From positions 1 through 64,000 of the forward strand of contig NZ_CAMTIA010000012.1 in assembly GCF_947072475.1 (NCBI RefSeq): 64,000 nucleotides of DNA. The letters run 5' to 3'. The translations under genes were made by a program, and so were the position numbers. The notes below the pieces were generated by a model. That model was not told the origin of the DNA. It did not search any database and saw nothing but the letters and a program-made list of their open reading frames with translations. This stretch comes from an uncultured Deefgea sp. (GTDB lineage: Bacteria > Pseudomonadota > Gammaproteobacteria > Burkholderiales > Chitinibacteraceae). Positions 7,942-16,205 of this stretch are shown piece by piece (positions within the stretch are counted from its first letter, which is position 1; each line of letters begins with the position of its first letter).

Positions 7942-9636
7942 TTAATGCTTGGTTAAAAATCCTATTCCAGGGGATGGGTTGTTTTTCGGTGGCTCGGGAG
8001 CCGGAATTGGCTTCAGAAGATATTGCTGCGTTTCAATCGCAGAAACATCAGTGACATCATTTAATCCATTCTCAATGGCGAGCACAATTTGGCGTCGTAG
8101 TTCTCTGATACTTTCACTTCGGAAGACAATCACCTGCAAATCAGCCTCACCCATCACCGACACAAAATATTGGCTAATATTTCGTTCCTTCAGCTCTCGC
8201 TGATAGAAATTTTGCGCAAATTCTCGCATTTCTTGCTTACTTGGCGAGAGAACCGAGTTCACTTCAAGCCGACTTTTCAGAGGGGCACTTAAGCAATCTG
8301 TATCGTTAGCGGTTAATATAAAACTGATGTGACTCATATTGATCGGGGTTTCAACGAAGTTATCCATAAAAGAGCGCGAATTTTCAGGTTCCAACAGCAT
8401 TAAAATCGTATCACTTAAATTCCCGTGCTGACTCCCACTGGCTTTATCGACTTCATCCAGCAGAATAATTGGATTTGCAATTCCACATGTGGCGATAAAC
8501 TTTGCCGGCCGACCCGCATCAGAGCCAGTCCATTGCTGTTGCGACCCCCGCAGCACCATCACATCGCCATTTCCTGCCAGCTGAAGATTTAAAAACGGTA
8601 GATTCAGTGCATTGGCAATTTTTGTGCATAGCCACGTCTTCCCATTCCCTGGTGGCCCTATCAATAATTGACTACCCAAATGAATCGGATATTTGCTTAA
8701 GCACTGCCCCACTAACCGACTCCTTAGCTTTCCCAGCAATGCGCCAAATTGAGGACATTCTGTTTTTAATACACTGATCGCATCCACATCAGCCTGAGAC
8801 GCCATTCGCAATGGCTTGGGTTGTATTAATTTTTTTAGCAATTCAACTTTTTGGCTTTCATTTTTGGTGGCTGCCAACTGATTAATTTGCCTTAAGGCTG
8901 CAGTACGATCAGCAAGCAACACCGAGTTTTCCAATAAAACCAGATCCGCATGTTGGTCTTCATATGGAAGCGGAATCACCACGGTCCCCAGCTGAAACGT
9001 TAACGGAAAAGGACTCACCCAAAACCATATATTGCCTTGCCGTTGATGTGCCCAACTACTTTGCAGGTAATTTAAATCCGGATCATTCAAATAGGTTACC
9101 AAGCTTGTACTTTGTGTAACCCGCAACAAATCAAAATAGCCATCATCAGCATTGCCTTTAATTTCTGCAAAGGGTAACGCTAAATCAACACAGACTGATT
9201 TAACTAAATCAGCGATTACTGTTGTCGAATAAGTCGGCAAATGAAAGATGATCGGTTGCTGCATATTAAAATTATTTCTACGCTGAAGCTCCGCTTTGAA
9301 CTTAACTGCCCACTCCGGTTGAGCAACCTCAATGTGATCATGTTCCTCGCACATTTCTGCAGCAATAAAACCCTCATCGTCAGACGCTGGACCATCGAAA
9401 AAAGCAGTGAGATCGACAAATTCATATTCTGCATAGTCAGGATGATCATTTAACACCCGCATGCCAGCAGGAAGTGGTCGCGAGCAAAATCCTGGCACAA
9501 CAACCGATTTCGATGCAACACCACTGGTTACAGGTTGAGCGGCGTAGGATAAGCGATGCATGCGCGCCAAGGTTTCATAGTCTGGTAGGTGCTTCATGTG
9601 TCTTGATGATGATGCAAAATAGATTGACTTGCTCAT
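7942..9636 (-). CDS. Lon-type AAA+ ATPase lacking a protease domain
   Basis: The 564-residue protein has an unassigned N-terminal half and a AAA+ module with Walker A GPPGNGKT (about residue 328), Walker B IILLDEVDK (about residue 390) and, after it, MLLEPENSRSFMDN, which resembles the LLEVLDPEQN..F.D segment of Lon. A sensor-1-like ILTAND follows. The chain ends in a proline-rich tail about 140 residues later with no Ser-Lys Lon protease domain. The ATG at 9636 is preceded by AAGGAG at seven bases, so an in-frame start at 9675 is rejected. It is monocistronic, with a promoter candidate upstream. It probably remodels an unknown substrate; the accessory location suggests, but does not prove, a defence or mobile-element role. 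Confidence 0.8.
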   Translation of the reverse strand: MSKSIYFASSSRHMKHLPDYETLARMHRLSYAAQPVTSGVASKSVVVPGFCSRPLPAGMRVLNDHPDYAEYEFVDLTAFFDGPASDDEGFIAAEMCEEHDHIEVAQPEWAVKFKAELQRRNNFNMQQPIIFHLPTYSTTVIADLVKSVCVDLALPFAEIKGNADDGYFDLLRVTQSTSLVTYLNDPDLNYLQSSWAHQRQGNIWFWVSPFPLTFQLGTVVIPLPYEDQHADLVLLENSVLLADRTAALRQINQLAATKNESQKVELLKKLIQPKPLRMASQADVDAISVLKTECPQFGALLGKLRSRLVGQCLSKYPIHLGSQLLIGPPGNGKTWLCTKIANALNLPFLNLQLAGNGDVMVLRGSQQQWTGSDAGRPAKFIATCGIANPIILLDEVDKASGSQHGNLSDTILMLLEPENSRSFMDNFVETPINMSHISFILTANDTDCLSAPLKSRLEVNSVLSPSKQEMREFAQNFYQRELKERNISQYFVSVMGEADLQVIVFRSESIRELRRQIVLAIENGLNDVTDVSAIETQQYLLKPIPAPEPPKNNPSPGIGFLTKH

Positions 9637-9712
9637 GCAAATGCTCCTTGATATATTAACCTTCAAAAGAACCATAAAATCTTCTACAGGACAAAAAAAC
9701 CTCTTAAAGACA

Positions 9713-9740
9713 AATATATTCTTTAATTTAACATTTGCAA
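9713..9740 (-). promoter_or_regulatory. sigma70-like promoter candidate for the AAA+ gene
   Basis: On the minus strand TTGCAA (9740-9735) and TATATT (9718-9713) are separated by 16 bases, about 80 bases upstream of the ATG at 9636. The surroundings are very A+T rich, so chance matches are possible. Confidence 0.4.
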
Positions 9741-10121
9741 GTTATTTTATATTCCAGAAGGTTTATATGATTTCAAGGAGATCATTCCTGGCTAGTCAAC
9801 ACATTTAGCAGAAGTCAGCTTTGTGAACTGATTCGGAGCAAATAAGCAGCCTTACTTTGCTACAAGGACTGTGAGCAACGACGAGTAAACTTGTATTTAT
9901 CCTAGATAAGACCCAGCAGCACACCTTATTTAGTGATGTGTCAGATTAATTTTTTCGTACTCTGGAGTGAAATAAATTGGAGGCGAAGACAAACCCTATG
10001 AACTTTCACAAGGGCGTGCCCTACTTTGCAATTGCAACGCATGCGATTGAGCGATCACAATGAATCACAACAGCTCAGCACAACTGGTGGGAAAAACGGT
10101 GGGAAGATTTTTCTTGAATGC
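9741..10121. other. gap between the AAA+ gene and tRNA-Ser
   Basis: I see no gene. The stretch near the tRNA contains two GGTGGGAA motifs a few bases apart (about 10086-10105), of the kind often found in attachment-site arms beside tRNA-targeting integrases. No integrase is present, so an old integration scar is only a possibility. Confidence 0.3.
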
Positions 10122-10148
10122 AAAAAAGCCCTGAATAATCAGGGCTTT
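10122..10148 (-). terminator. terminator of tRNA-Ser
   Basis: AAAGCCCTGA (10125-10134) and TCAGGGCTTT (10139-10148) form a perfect 10-bp stem with an ATAA loop. On the minus strand the stem runs into six Ts, an intrinsic terminator just after the tRNA. Confidence 0.85.
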
Positions 10149-10160
10149 AGTTTAAACCTG

Positions 10161-10250
10161 TGGCGGAGAGAGGGGGATTCGAACCCCCGACAGGAATTAA
10201 CCTGTGGCCGCTTTCCAGGCGACTAACTTAAACCACTCATACATCTCTCC
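10161..10250 (-). tRNA. tRNA-Ser (anticodon GGA)
   Basis: On the minus strand the acceptor arm GGAGAGA pairs with TCTCTCC, the anticodon loop reads CTGGAAA (anticodon GGA, serine UCC/UCU), a long variable arm is present as expected for class II tRNAs, and the T arm is GGGGG-TTCGAAT-CCCCC. The discriminator G is followed by an encoded CCA. Its 3' end faces the accessory region, so it is a plausible integration site. Confidence 0.95.
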
Positions 10251-10337
10251 GCAAGAGAGGCCGAATCATACCGAACCCATCCCTTAATGGCAAGCGTGGC
10301 GCGGGATTAATTCAAATCCGGCGCTCGCTCAGCCTAA

Positions 10338-11858
10338 TCACACTTCAGCGACTGGGATTTTGCCAATTTTGGCTTGCCACTCTTTTGGTGCGGTGGCATG
10401 CACTGATGTGCCATTCGAATCCACGGCGACGGTGACGGGCATATCGACGACATCAAACTCGTAAATGCCTTCCATGCCCAAATCGGCAAAACCCACTACG
10501 CGGCTGGCCTTGATCGCTTTAGAGACCAAGTATGCTGCGCCGCCAACGGCCATCAAATACACTGACTGGTGTTTTTTGATCGCATCAATCCCAGCAGGAC
10601 CGCGCTCGGCTTTACCGATCATGCCCAGCAAGCCGGTTTCTGCGAGTACTTGCTCGGTAAATTTATCCATGCGTGTGGCGGTGGTTGGGCCTGCGGGTCC
10701 GATGATTTCATCGCGCACGGCATCAACTGGGCCAACGTAATAAATAAAGCGCCCAGCAAAATCAACCGGCAGTTTTTCGCCTTTATTGAGCATATCAACC
10801 ATGCGCTTATGCGCTGCGTCGCGCCCAGTCAGCATTTTTCCGTTAAGTAACAGCGTTTGGCCGGGTTTCCATGTCGCAACTTCTTCGCGCGTAACCGAGT
10901 TCAAATCGACTCGGGTGGCGGCGCTAGATGGCGTCCACGTTACATCGGGCCAGTCTTCCAATTTAGGCACTTCCAATACCGCAGGGCCTGAGCCATCGAG
11001 CGTGAAATGCACATGGCGCGTTGCCGCGCAGTTCGGAATCATCGCCACCGGCAAACTAGCGGCGTGCGTTGGGTAGTCTTTGATCTTCACGTCGAGTACC
11101 GTCGCCAAACCACCTAAGCCTTGCGCGCCAATGCCTAGCGCGTTGACTTTTTCGTACAGCTCGACACGCAGTTCTTCTACGCGATTTTGCGGGCCACGGG
11201 CGATCAATTCGTGAATGTCGATTTCTTCCATCAACGCTTCTTTGGCCATCACCATGGCTTTTTCGGCTGTGCCGCCAATGCCAATCCCCAGCATGCCCGG
11301 TGGGCACCAGCCTGCGCCCATTAAGGGTACGGTTTTCAACACCCAATCGACGATCGAGTCTGAAGGATTAAGCATGACAAATTTGGTTTTGTTTTCCGAG
11401 CCGCCGCCCTTGGCGGCAATATCAATCTCCACCGTACAGCCCGGCACGATTTCATAGTGAATCACCGCTGGCGTATTGTCTTTGGTGTTTTTGCGTAAGC
11501 CTGCTGGATCCATCAAAATCGACGCGCGCAATTTATTGTCGGGATGCAAGTAAGCACGGCGTACGCCTTCGTTAATCATGTCCGTCACGCCCATCGTCGC
11601 GCCGTCCCACTGCACGTCCATACCAACGCGAACGAACACCGTCACAATGCCGGTATCTTGGCAAATGGGGCGATGCCCTTCGGCGCACATGCGGCTATTG
11701 GTCAGAATTTGCGCGATGGCATCTTTGGCAGCGGGGCTTTCTTCTAATTCATAAGCCCGACCCAAAGCTTGGATATAATCCTTAGGATGGTAGTAGCTAA
11801 TGTATTGCAAGCTATCAGCAATGCTGGTGATGAGATCGTCTTGGCGAATCTTACTCAT
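10338..11858 (-). CDS. fumA: class I (iron-sulfur) fumarate hydratase
   Basis: Converts fumarate and malate in the TCA cycle. At 506 residues it is the single-chain class I type (FumA/FumB), with the alpha part (RPICQDTGIVTVFV, GGGSENKT, GIGIGGTAEKA) followed by the beta part (LLNGKMLTGRDAAHK, GPAGPTTATRMD). Cysteines in CQDTG and PNCAATRH and a further Cys in the central region are candidate [4Fe-4S] ligands. The ATG at 11858 follows GGAG at seven bases and is preferred over an in-frame start at 11891. Divergent from the Nudix gene across about 115 bases. The symbol is by similarity; some betaproteobacteria use other names. Confidence 0.95.
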   Translation of the reverse strand: MSKIRQDDLITSIADSLQYISYYHPKDYIQALGRAYELEESPAAKDAIAQILTNSRMCAEGHRPICQDTGIVTVFVRVGMDVQWDGATMGVTDMINEGVRRAYLHPDNKLRASILMDPAGLRKNTKDNTPAVIHYEIVPGCTVEIDIAAKGGGSENKTKFVMLNPSDSIVDWVLKTVPLMGAGWCPPGMLGIGIGGTAEKAMVMAKEALMEEIDIHELIARGPQNRVEELRVELYEKVNALGIGAQGLGGLATVLDVKIKDYPTHAASLPVAMIPNCAATRHVHFTLDGSGPAVLEVPKLEDWPDVTWTPSSAATRVDLNSVTREEVATWKPGQTLLLNGKMLTGRDAAHKRMVDMLNKGEKLPVDFAGRFIYYVGPVDAVRDEIIGPAGPTTATRMDKFTEQVLAETGLLGMIGKAERGPAGIDAIKKHQSVYLMAVGGAAYLVSKAIKASRVVGFADLGMEGIYEFDVVDMPVTVAVDSNGTSVHATAPKEWQAKIGKIPVAEV

Positions 11859-11973
11859 TGTATGCTCCGTAGGGTCCAGTTTTACGCCCAAATTGTAGCG
11901 TATCCTGCGGCACTACCGATCATCGGTCTGCTAGATATTTCACCTACATCGTTAAATTTAATTTTTAGAGTTC

Positions 11974-12759
11974 ATGATGACGCCGCTCGCCCACTACCTT
12001 GCGCAACAACCGGTGTTTAGCCCTGCGGGATTGTTGCCGTTTTATTTTGGCACCAATCAGCTTGGCTGGGTTGAACCGGAATTCGCCTCGATATTATGTA
12101 GTCAGACTCAAGACTGGAAAATAAGTCAGCAAACGCTCTACCTTGACAGCCCGCAGCCAGCACAAGCCATGTACCAAGCGGCCAAAATACTGCAACAACA
12201 AGGCTTAATCCAAGGTTGGCGTAATGAACAATATGGGGTCTATGCCCCCAACTCGAATAGCGCCGCCGATTTTACTCAGCCTTTATGGGCATTAGAGCGC
12301 GCCGCCTTTCGCCGCTTTGGCCTACTCAGCCGCGCAGTGCACATCAATGGCTACTACCCCGATGGCAGCTTATGCATTGCAAGGCGCGCCAAAACCAAGA
12401 GTATTGACCCAGACAGATTAGACAACATGGCCGCTGGCGGCATACCCCTTGGCGAAGAGCCTAAAATTTGTGCGATACGTGAATTATTTGAAGAAGCGGG
12501 TTTGAATGATCAATTCAGCAATACGCTGGTGTTGCAAGAAACCATCCTGATGCAACGCAACGAAATCGATGGCACTCACCGCGAACTACTGTATTGCTTT
12601 GATTTGGCGTTGCCGGAAAATTTTACACCGCACAATCAAGACGGTGAAGTCGCTGCTTTTTATCGTATGTCGCCAAAACAAGCAATCAACGAACTGAGTC
12701 TAATGACTTGGGATGCAGGCGTGGTGACGGCTCGCTTCTTACTGCGGCAGCAATTTTAG
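11974..12759 (+). CDS. Nudix hydrolase with N-terminal DUF4743 domain
   Basis: The 261-residue protein has a leading DUF4743-like region (about 1-110) and a Nudix domain. The Nudix box is clear near residues 152-174: GGIPLGEE, then IRELFEEAGL, with the REL and EE metal-binding residues. The YYPDGSLCIARRAKTKSIDPDRLD segment matches the family of plant Nudix 20/24 and yeast YJR142W, some of which hydrolyse damaged thiamine diphosphate derivatives. Substrate is inferred from the family. Two adjacent ATGs make the exact start uncertain by one residue. Confidence 0.85.
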   Translation: MMTPLAHYLAQQPVFSPAGLLPFYFGTNQLGWVEPEFASILCSQTQDWKISQQTLYLDSPQPAQAMYQAAKILQQQGLIQGWRNEQYGVYAPNSNSAADFTQPLWALERAAFRRFGLLSRAVHINGYYPDGSLCIARRAKTKSIDPDRLDNMAAGGIPLGEEPKICAIRELFEEAGLNDQFSNTLVLQETILMQRNEIDGTHRELLYCFDLALPENFTPHNQDGEVAAFYRMSPKQAINELSLMTWDAGVVTARFLLRQQF

Positions 12760-13001
12760 TGCTTGTGATCGAAATAAAACCCTAGTTCAACGCTAATACC
12801 TAATTAGCGTGTCGCGTAATTGACGCAAAACTAATCTAGCCACCCATTTATTAATTAAAAAACAATAAATTAAGGCAAAATAGCTAAAAAAACTAAAAAT
12901 CAGCCAATTCATTTAAAAAAAATTTTTCAAATATTATTTTTTCACCTCACGCGAAATGACATAAATAACGCTAAAAATGCAGAGCAACAGGAATACAAAC
13001 T

Positions 13002-13883
13002 ATGCCCAATTATGCCACCTATGCCAAGCTAGCTTTAGTTTCATTGATCTGGGGTGGCACCTTTGTTGCCGGTCGCTATCTATCTGCAGATGTGCCTCCA
13101 TTATTATCCGCCTGCCTGCGATTTTTGTTAGCAAGCATGACATTAATCATCTTCATTAGCATCAAAAATAATTTAATTATTGAATTATCAAAATCACAAA
13201 CACTTAGATTAATTACACTTGGATTCTTCGGTGTGTTTTTGTATAACGTTTTCTTTTTTTATGGTCTGCACTATACCGATGCTTCACGAGCCTCTCTGAT
13301 TGTTGCGCTCAATCCGGCATTAATTGCGCTAACCGCCTTTTTTATTGAAAAAGAAAAAATATCTCGCACCAATTTAATCGGAATAATGGCCTGTGTAGTT
13401 GGCGCGATTACCGTTATTCTCAGCAAAAGCACCATTTCTCACTCAAGCAGCGAACTATGGAAAGTCGACTTACTCATTTTTGGCTGTGTAATCAGTTGGG
13501 TAATCTATACGGTATTTGCAAAAAAAATAGTTTTGGAAATTGGCCCAATTCATACCGTAACTTATTCTGTGATTGCAGGTACGAGCATGTTATTTATGGC
13601 GCTTATTTTTCAAGGCGGAGATACCATTTCAGCGCTGACCTTAATCACGCAAAAACAAATATTGAGTCTGGTCTATCTTGGCGTGATTGGATCGGCTATA
13701 GCTTATATTTTGTATTACGATGGAATACAAAGCATTGGCGCTACAAAAGCCGGCGGATTTATTGCGCTCAATCCGCTATCTGCGGTGATCCTTAGTTTTT
13801 TGATTCTGGGTGAAAACTTAAGTATTTCCATGTTGCTCGGCGGCATCATCGCCATTACGGGCATCTATTTTTGCAACAAATAG
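13002..13883 (+). CDS. DMT-superfamily transporter (EamA domains)
   Basis: A 293-residue inner-membrane protein with about ten hydrophobic segments in two EamA repeats. The N-terminus has LIWGGTFVAGRYL; the second repeat has SAIAYILYYDGIQSIGATKAGGFIALNPLSAVILSFLILGE, a typical EamA signature. An AGGAA stretch lies eight bases before the ATG. It is probably a metabolite exporter; the substrate cannot be read from sequence. It stands alone after an A+T-rich 240-base spacer in which I see no other gene. Confidence 0.9.
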   Translation: MPNYATYAKLALVSLIWGGTFVAGRYLSADVPPLLSACLRFLLASMTLIIFISIKNNLIIELSKSQTLRLITLGFFGVFLYNVFFFYGLHYTDASRASLIVALNPALIALTAFFIEKEKISRTNLIGIMACVVGAITVILSKSTISHSSSELWKVDLLIFGCVISWVIYTVFAKKIVLEIGPIHTVTYSVIAGTSMLFMALIFQGGDTISALTLITQKQILSLVYLGVIGSAIAYILYYDGIQSIGATKAGGFIALNPLSAVILSFLILGENLSISMLLGGIIAITGIYFCNK

Positions 13884-13978
13884 CGCATTCAATTAGCACG
13901 GGAAAAGTGATTCCTACAATCATCCCATTTCAATAAAAACCATAAATAGCGGCCAGAACATCAGACTTTACCAGGCGT

Positions 13979-16120
13979 TTAAAAGTTCGACATGCTCGGT
14001 GGCGTTAACTCGGCAGGCAGGTGTGGCGCTTTGGCCAGCCAGCTCACTAAAGCGGCGCTACTCATGGGTTCGGCGATCAAATAGCCTTGCACTTCGTCAC
14101 AGCCCATCACGGCCAAAGCTTGCCAGATGGCGATGGTCTCCACGCCTTCGGCGACGACTTTTAGCCCCAATATATGGCCGATTTCAATCATGGAGCGAAC
14201 GATAGAGACGCTTTCAAAGGTGCTATTCATCGACATCACAAACACTTGGTCGATTTTTAATTCATTCACCGGCATTTTAGCCAAATAGGCAAACGACGAA
14301 TAACCAGTACCAAAATCATCAATGGATAGCCGCACGCCAAGGGAGCGTAGGCGAGCGAGATTTTGCAGCATCACGTCGGGCTTGTGCATCACACCGGTTT
14401 CAGTGATTTCAAGACAAAGATTCGCCGCGTCGCCCGCCTTATTGAGCTGCGCTTCGACAAAATCGACAAATTGCACATCTTCCACATCACTCACCCCCAC
14501 ATTCACTGAAATCAGCAAGCGCAGTCCGGTTTGTTGCCAGGCGATTTGCTGACGCAACACTTCGTGCAACACCCATTCAGTAATGCCGCGTAATTTTCCG
14601 GTTTTTTCAGCAAATGGAATAAACAACCCTGGAGAAATCCAACCACGACTCGGATGCTGCCACCGCACCAAAGCTTCGGCCGCATTCACCTGCCCGGTGG
14701 CCACATTAATTTTGGGCTGGTAATACACCACTAAATGATTCTCTTGCAACGCTTCGCGTAAATCACCCAACAGCGTAAATTGATCTAAACGATTGTCTTC
14801 TCGCGAAGGATCATATAAAACACTGCCTTCACGGTTTAATTTGGCAAAGAACATCGCCACTTCAGCATGACGCAACAAGCCCTCTGCCGTATTGGCATGC
14901 TGTGGAAAGATGGCGATCCCCGATCGGATCGCAATATGAATTTTTTGTTCGCCCAATAACAGCGACGCCGATAAGGATTCTTCTATTTGCCGCATTTGCA
15001 GCTGAACTTGCGATTCATTCTCTGCCGAGAGTAATAAGGAAAACACATTGCCCGACACTCGCCCCACCAACCGAACCGGATTGGCTTGCAGCAAAGAAAA
15101 TCGATCCGCGATAATGCATAAGGCACGGTCACCCGCTTCAAAACCAAACGCATCATTCACATAACGAAAATCAGCCAGATCAATCATCGCCACCGCCAGC
15201 CATGGTGGATTTCTACTGAGCGCCACGGTTAAGGCTTCAGCAAACTTCACGCGATTGGGCAAGCCGGTTAATCGATCGGTAAATGCTAACTGATGCAATA
15301 AATGTTCACGCGCCGAAATCGCGTCGCCCATGGCATTAAACGCCGAAGCCAAGCTGCCCAATTCATCGTGCCGATGAATTGGCATGCGGACATCAAATTC
15401 ACCCGCAGCAAAGCGGCGCACCGCCAAAGAAAACCGCCGCAATGGCGCGGTCATTTTATTCGCCAAAATAGATGCCACGCCTGCACCCATTAAAAACAAC
15501 AATAAACAACACAAAGCAGCCTGAACTTTAAGCTGACTTTGCTGCGCCAATACCGATTCCATCGAGATATCAGCCGCTAAAACATAAAACCCGCCGCCCT
15601 TGCGTGGCAGCGCCATGGCGGTTGAGCGAAAAACACCATACTCATCCCTCACCTCGCCAAAATAAGTTTTACCACTGTCTAACGCGGCCTTAAATCGCAA
15701 TTCTTGATCGGCATACGGTTGCAAATAATGCCCATAGCGACCCTCTTTCACCTCGTCCGGACTGGCACTGTCGGCCAGATAACGCACCTGTCCTTGTTCC
15801 ATCGCCAATACATATAAATAGCGCACGCCAACTTGCTCGGCATAGCGATTTAACTGCAGCACATTGCGCTCATAATCGGCGCTGGAAATCGATTTACCGC
15901 TGAGGGTACGATCTAGATATTGCTCAGGCAACACAAAAGGAATCGCCCGCGCAGCAGTCAACAATCGACCATCCAGCTCGGCAATTAAGGCGGTATTTAA
16001 AAAAACATACAGCGCAGCAGACAAAGCCATCGAAATTAATAAGTTCAGCAGCAATAAAACCAATAAAACCTTGGTTCTTGCGCCTCTAAACTGATTGATT
16101 AACTTCGTACGAAAATCCAA
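13979..16120 (-). CDS. membrane HAMP-GGDEF-EAL protein with degenerate GGDEF motif
   Basis: A 713-residue c-di-GMP signalling protein: membrane segment 18-40, periplasmic sensor to about 195, second membrane segment 198-218, HAMP to about 270, GGDEF-type domain 275-440, EAL domain 455-700. The active-site loop reads RVSGNVF where GGDEF is expected, so cyclase activity is unlikely. The EAL domain keeps EALVRW, the catalytic ISIDDFGTGYSS-type loop (SIDDFGTGYSS) and ELKIDQVF, so it is probably an active phosphodiesterase. The start is a TTG preceded by GAGG; the next ATG would remove the first membrane segment. Monocistronic. Confidence 0.9.
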   Translation of the reverse strand: MDFRTKLINQFRGARTKVLLVLLLLNLLISMALSAALYVFLNTALIAELDGRLLTAARAIPFVLPEQYLDRTLSGKSISSADYERNVLQLNRYAEQVGVRYLYVLAMEQGQVRYLADSASPDEVKEGRYGHYLQPYADQELRFKAALDSGKTYFGEVRDEYGVFRSTAMALPRKGGGFYVLAADISMESVLAQQSQLKVQAALCCLLLFLMGAGVASILANKMTAPLRRFSLAVRRFAAGEFDVRMPIHRHDELGSLASAFNAMGDAISAREHLLHQLAFTDRLTGLPNRVKFAEALTVALSRNPPWLAVAMIDLADFRYVNDAFGFEAGDRALCIIADRFSLLQANPVRLVGRVSGNVFSLLLSAENESQVQLQMRQIEESLSASLLLGEQKIHIAIRSGIAIFPQHANTAEGLLRHAEVAMFFAKLNREGSVLYDPSREDNRLDQFTLLGDLREALQENHLVVYYQPKINVATGQVNAAEALVRWQHPSRGWISPGLFIPFAEKTGKLRGITEWVLHEVLRQQIAWQQTGLRLLISVNVGVSDVEDVQFVDFVEAQLNKAGDAANLCLEITETGVMHKPDVMLQNLARLRSLGVRLSIDDFGTGYSSFAYLAKMPVNELKIDQVFVMSMNSTFESVSIVRSMIEIGHILGLKVVAEGVETIAIWQALAVMGCDEVQGYLIAEPMSSAALVSWLAKAPHLPAELTPPSMSNF

Positions 16121-16205
16121 AATAGCGCCTCAAACTCAAGATCCATTGATTGAGCTTAATTAATAGACTGATTTGCTGCAGCGCGCAAAGAAAGTTACGT
16201 GAAAT

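Noticed and set aside
7857-8054. Small plus-strand frame opposite the AAA+ gene end
   Set aside because: It overlaps the C-terminal coding region of the AAA+ gene on the other strand and has no ribosome-binding site or family match.
10026-10226. Plus-strand open frame of 66 codons
   Set aside because: It reads through the tRNA terminator and into the tRNA-Ser gene; no protein family is recognisable.
12777-12815. Weak hairpin after the Nudix gene as terminator
   Set aside because: The stem is only seven bases and lacks a T tract.
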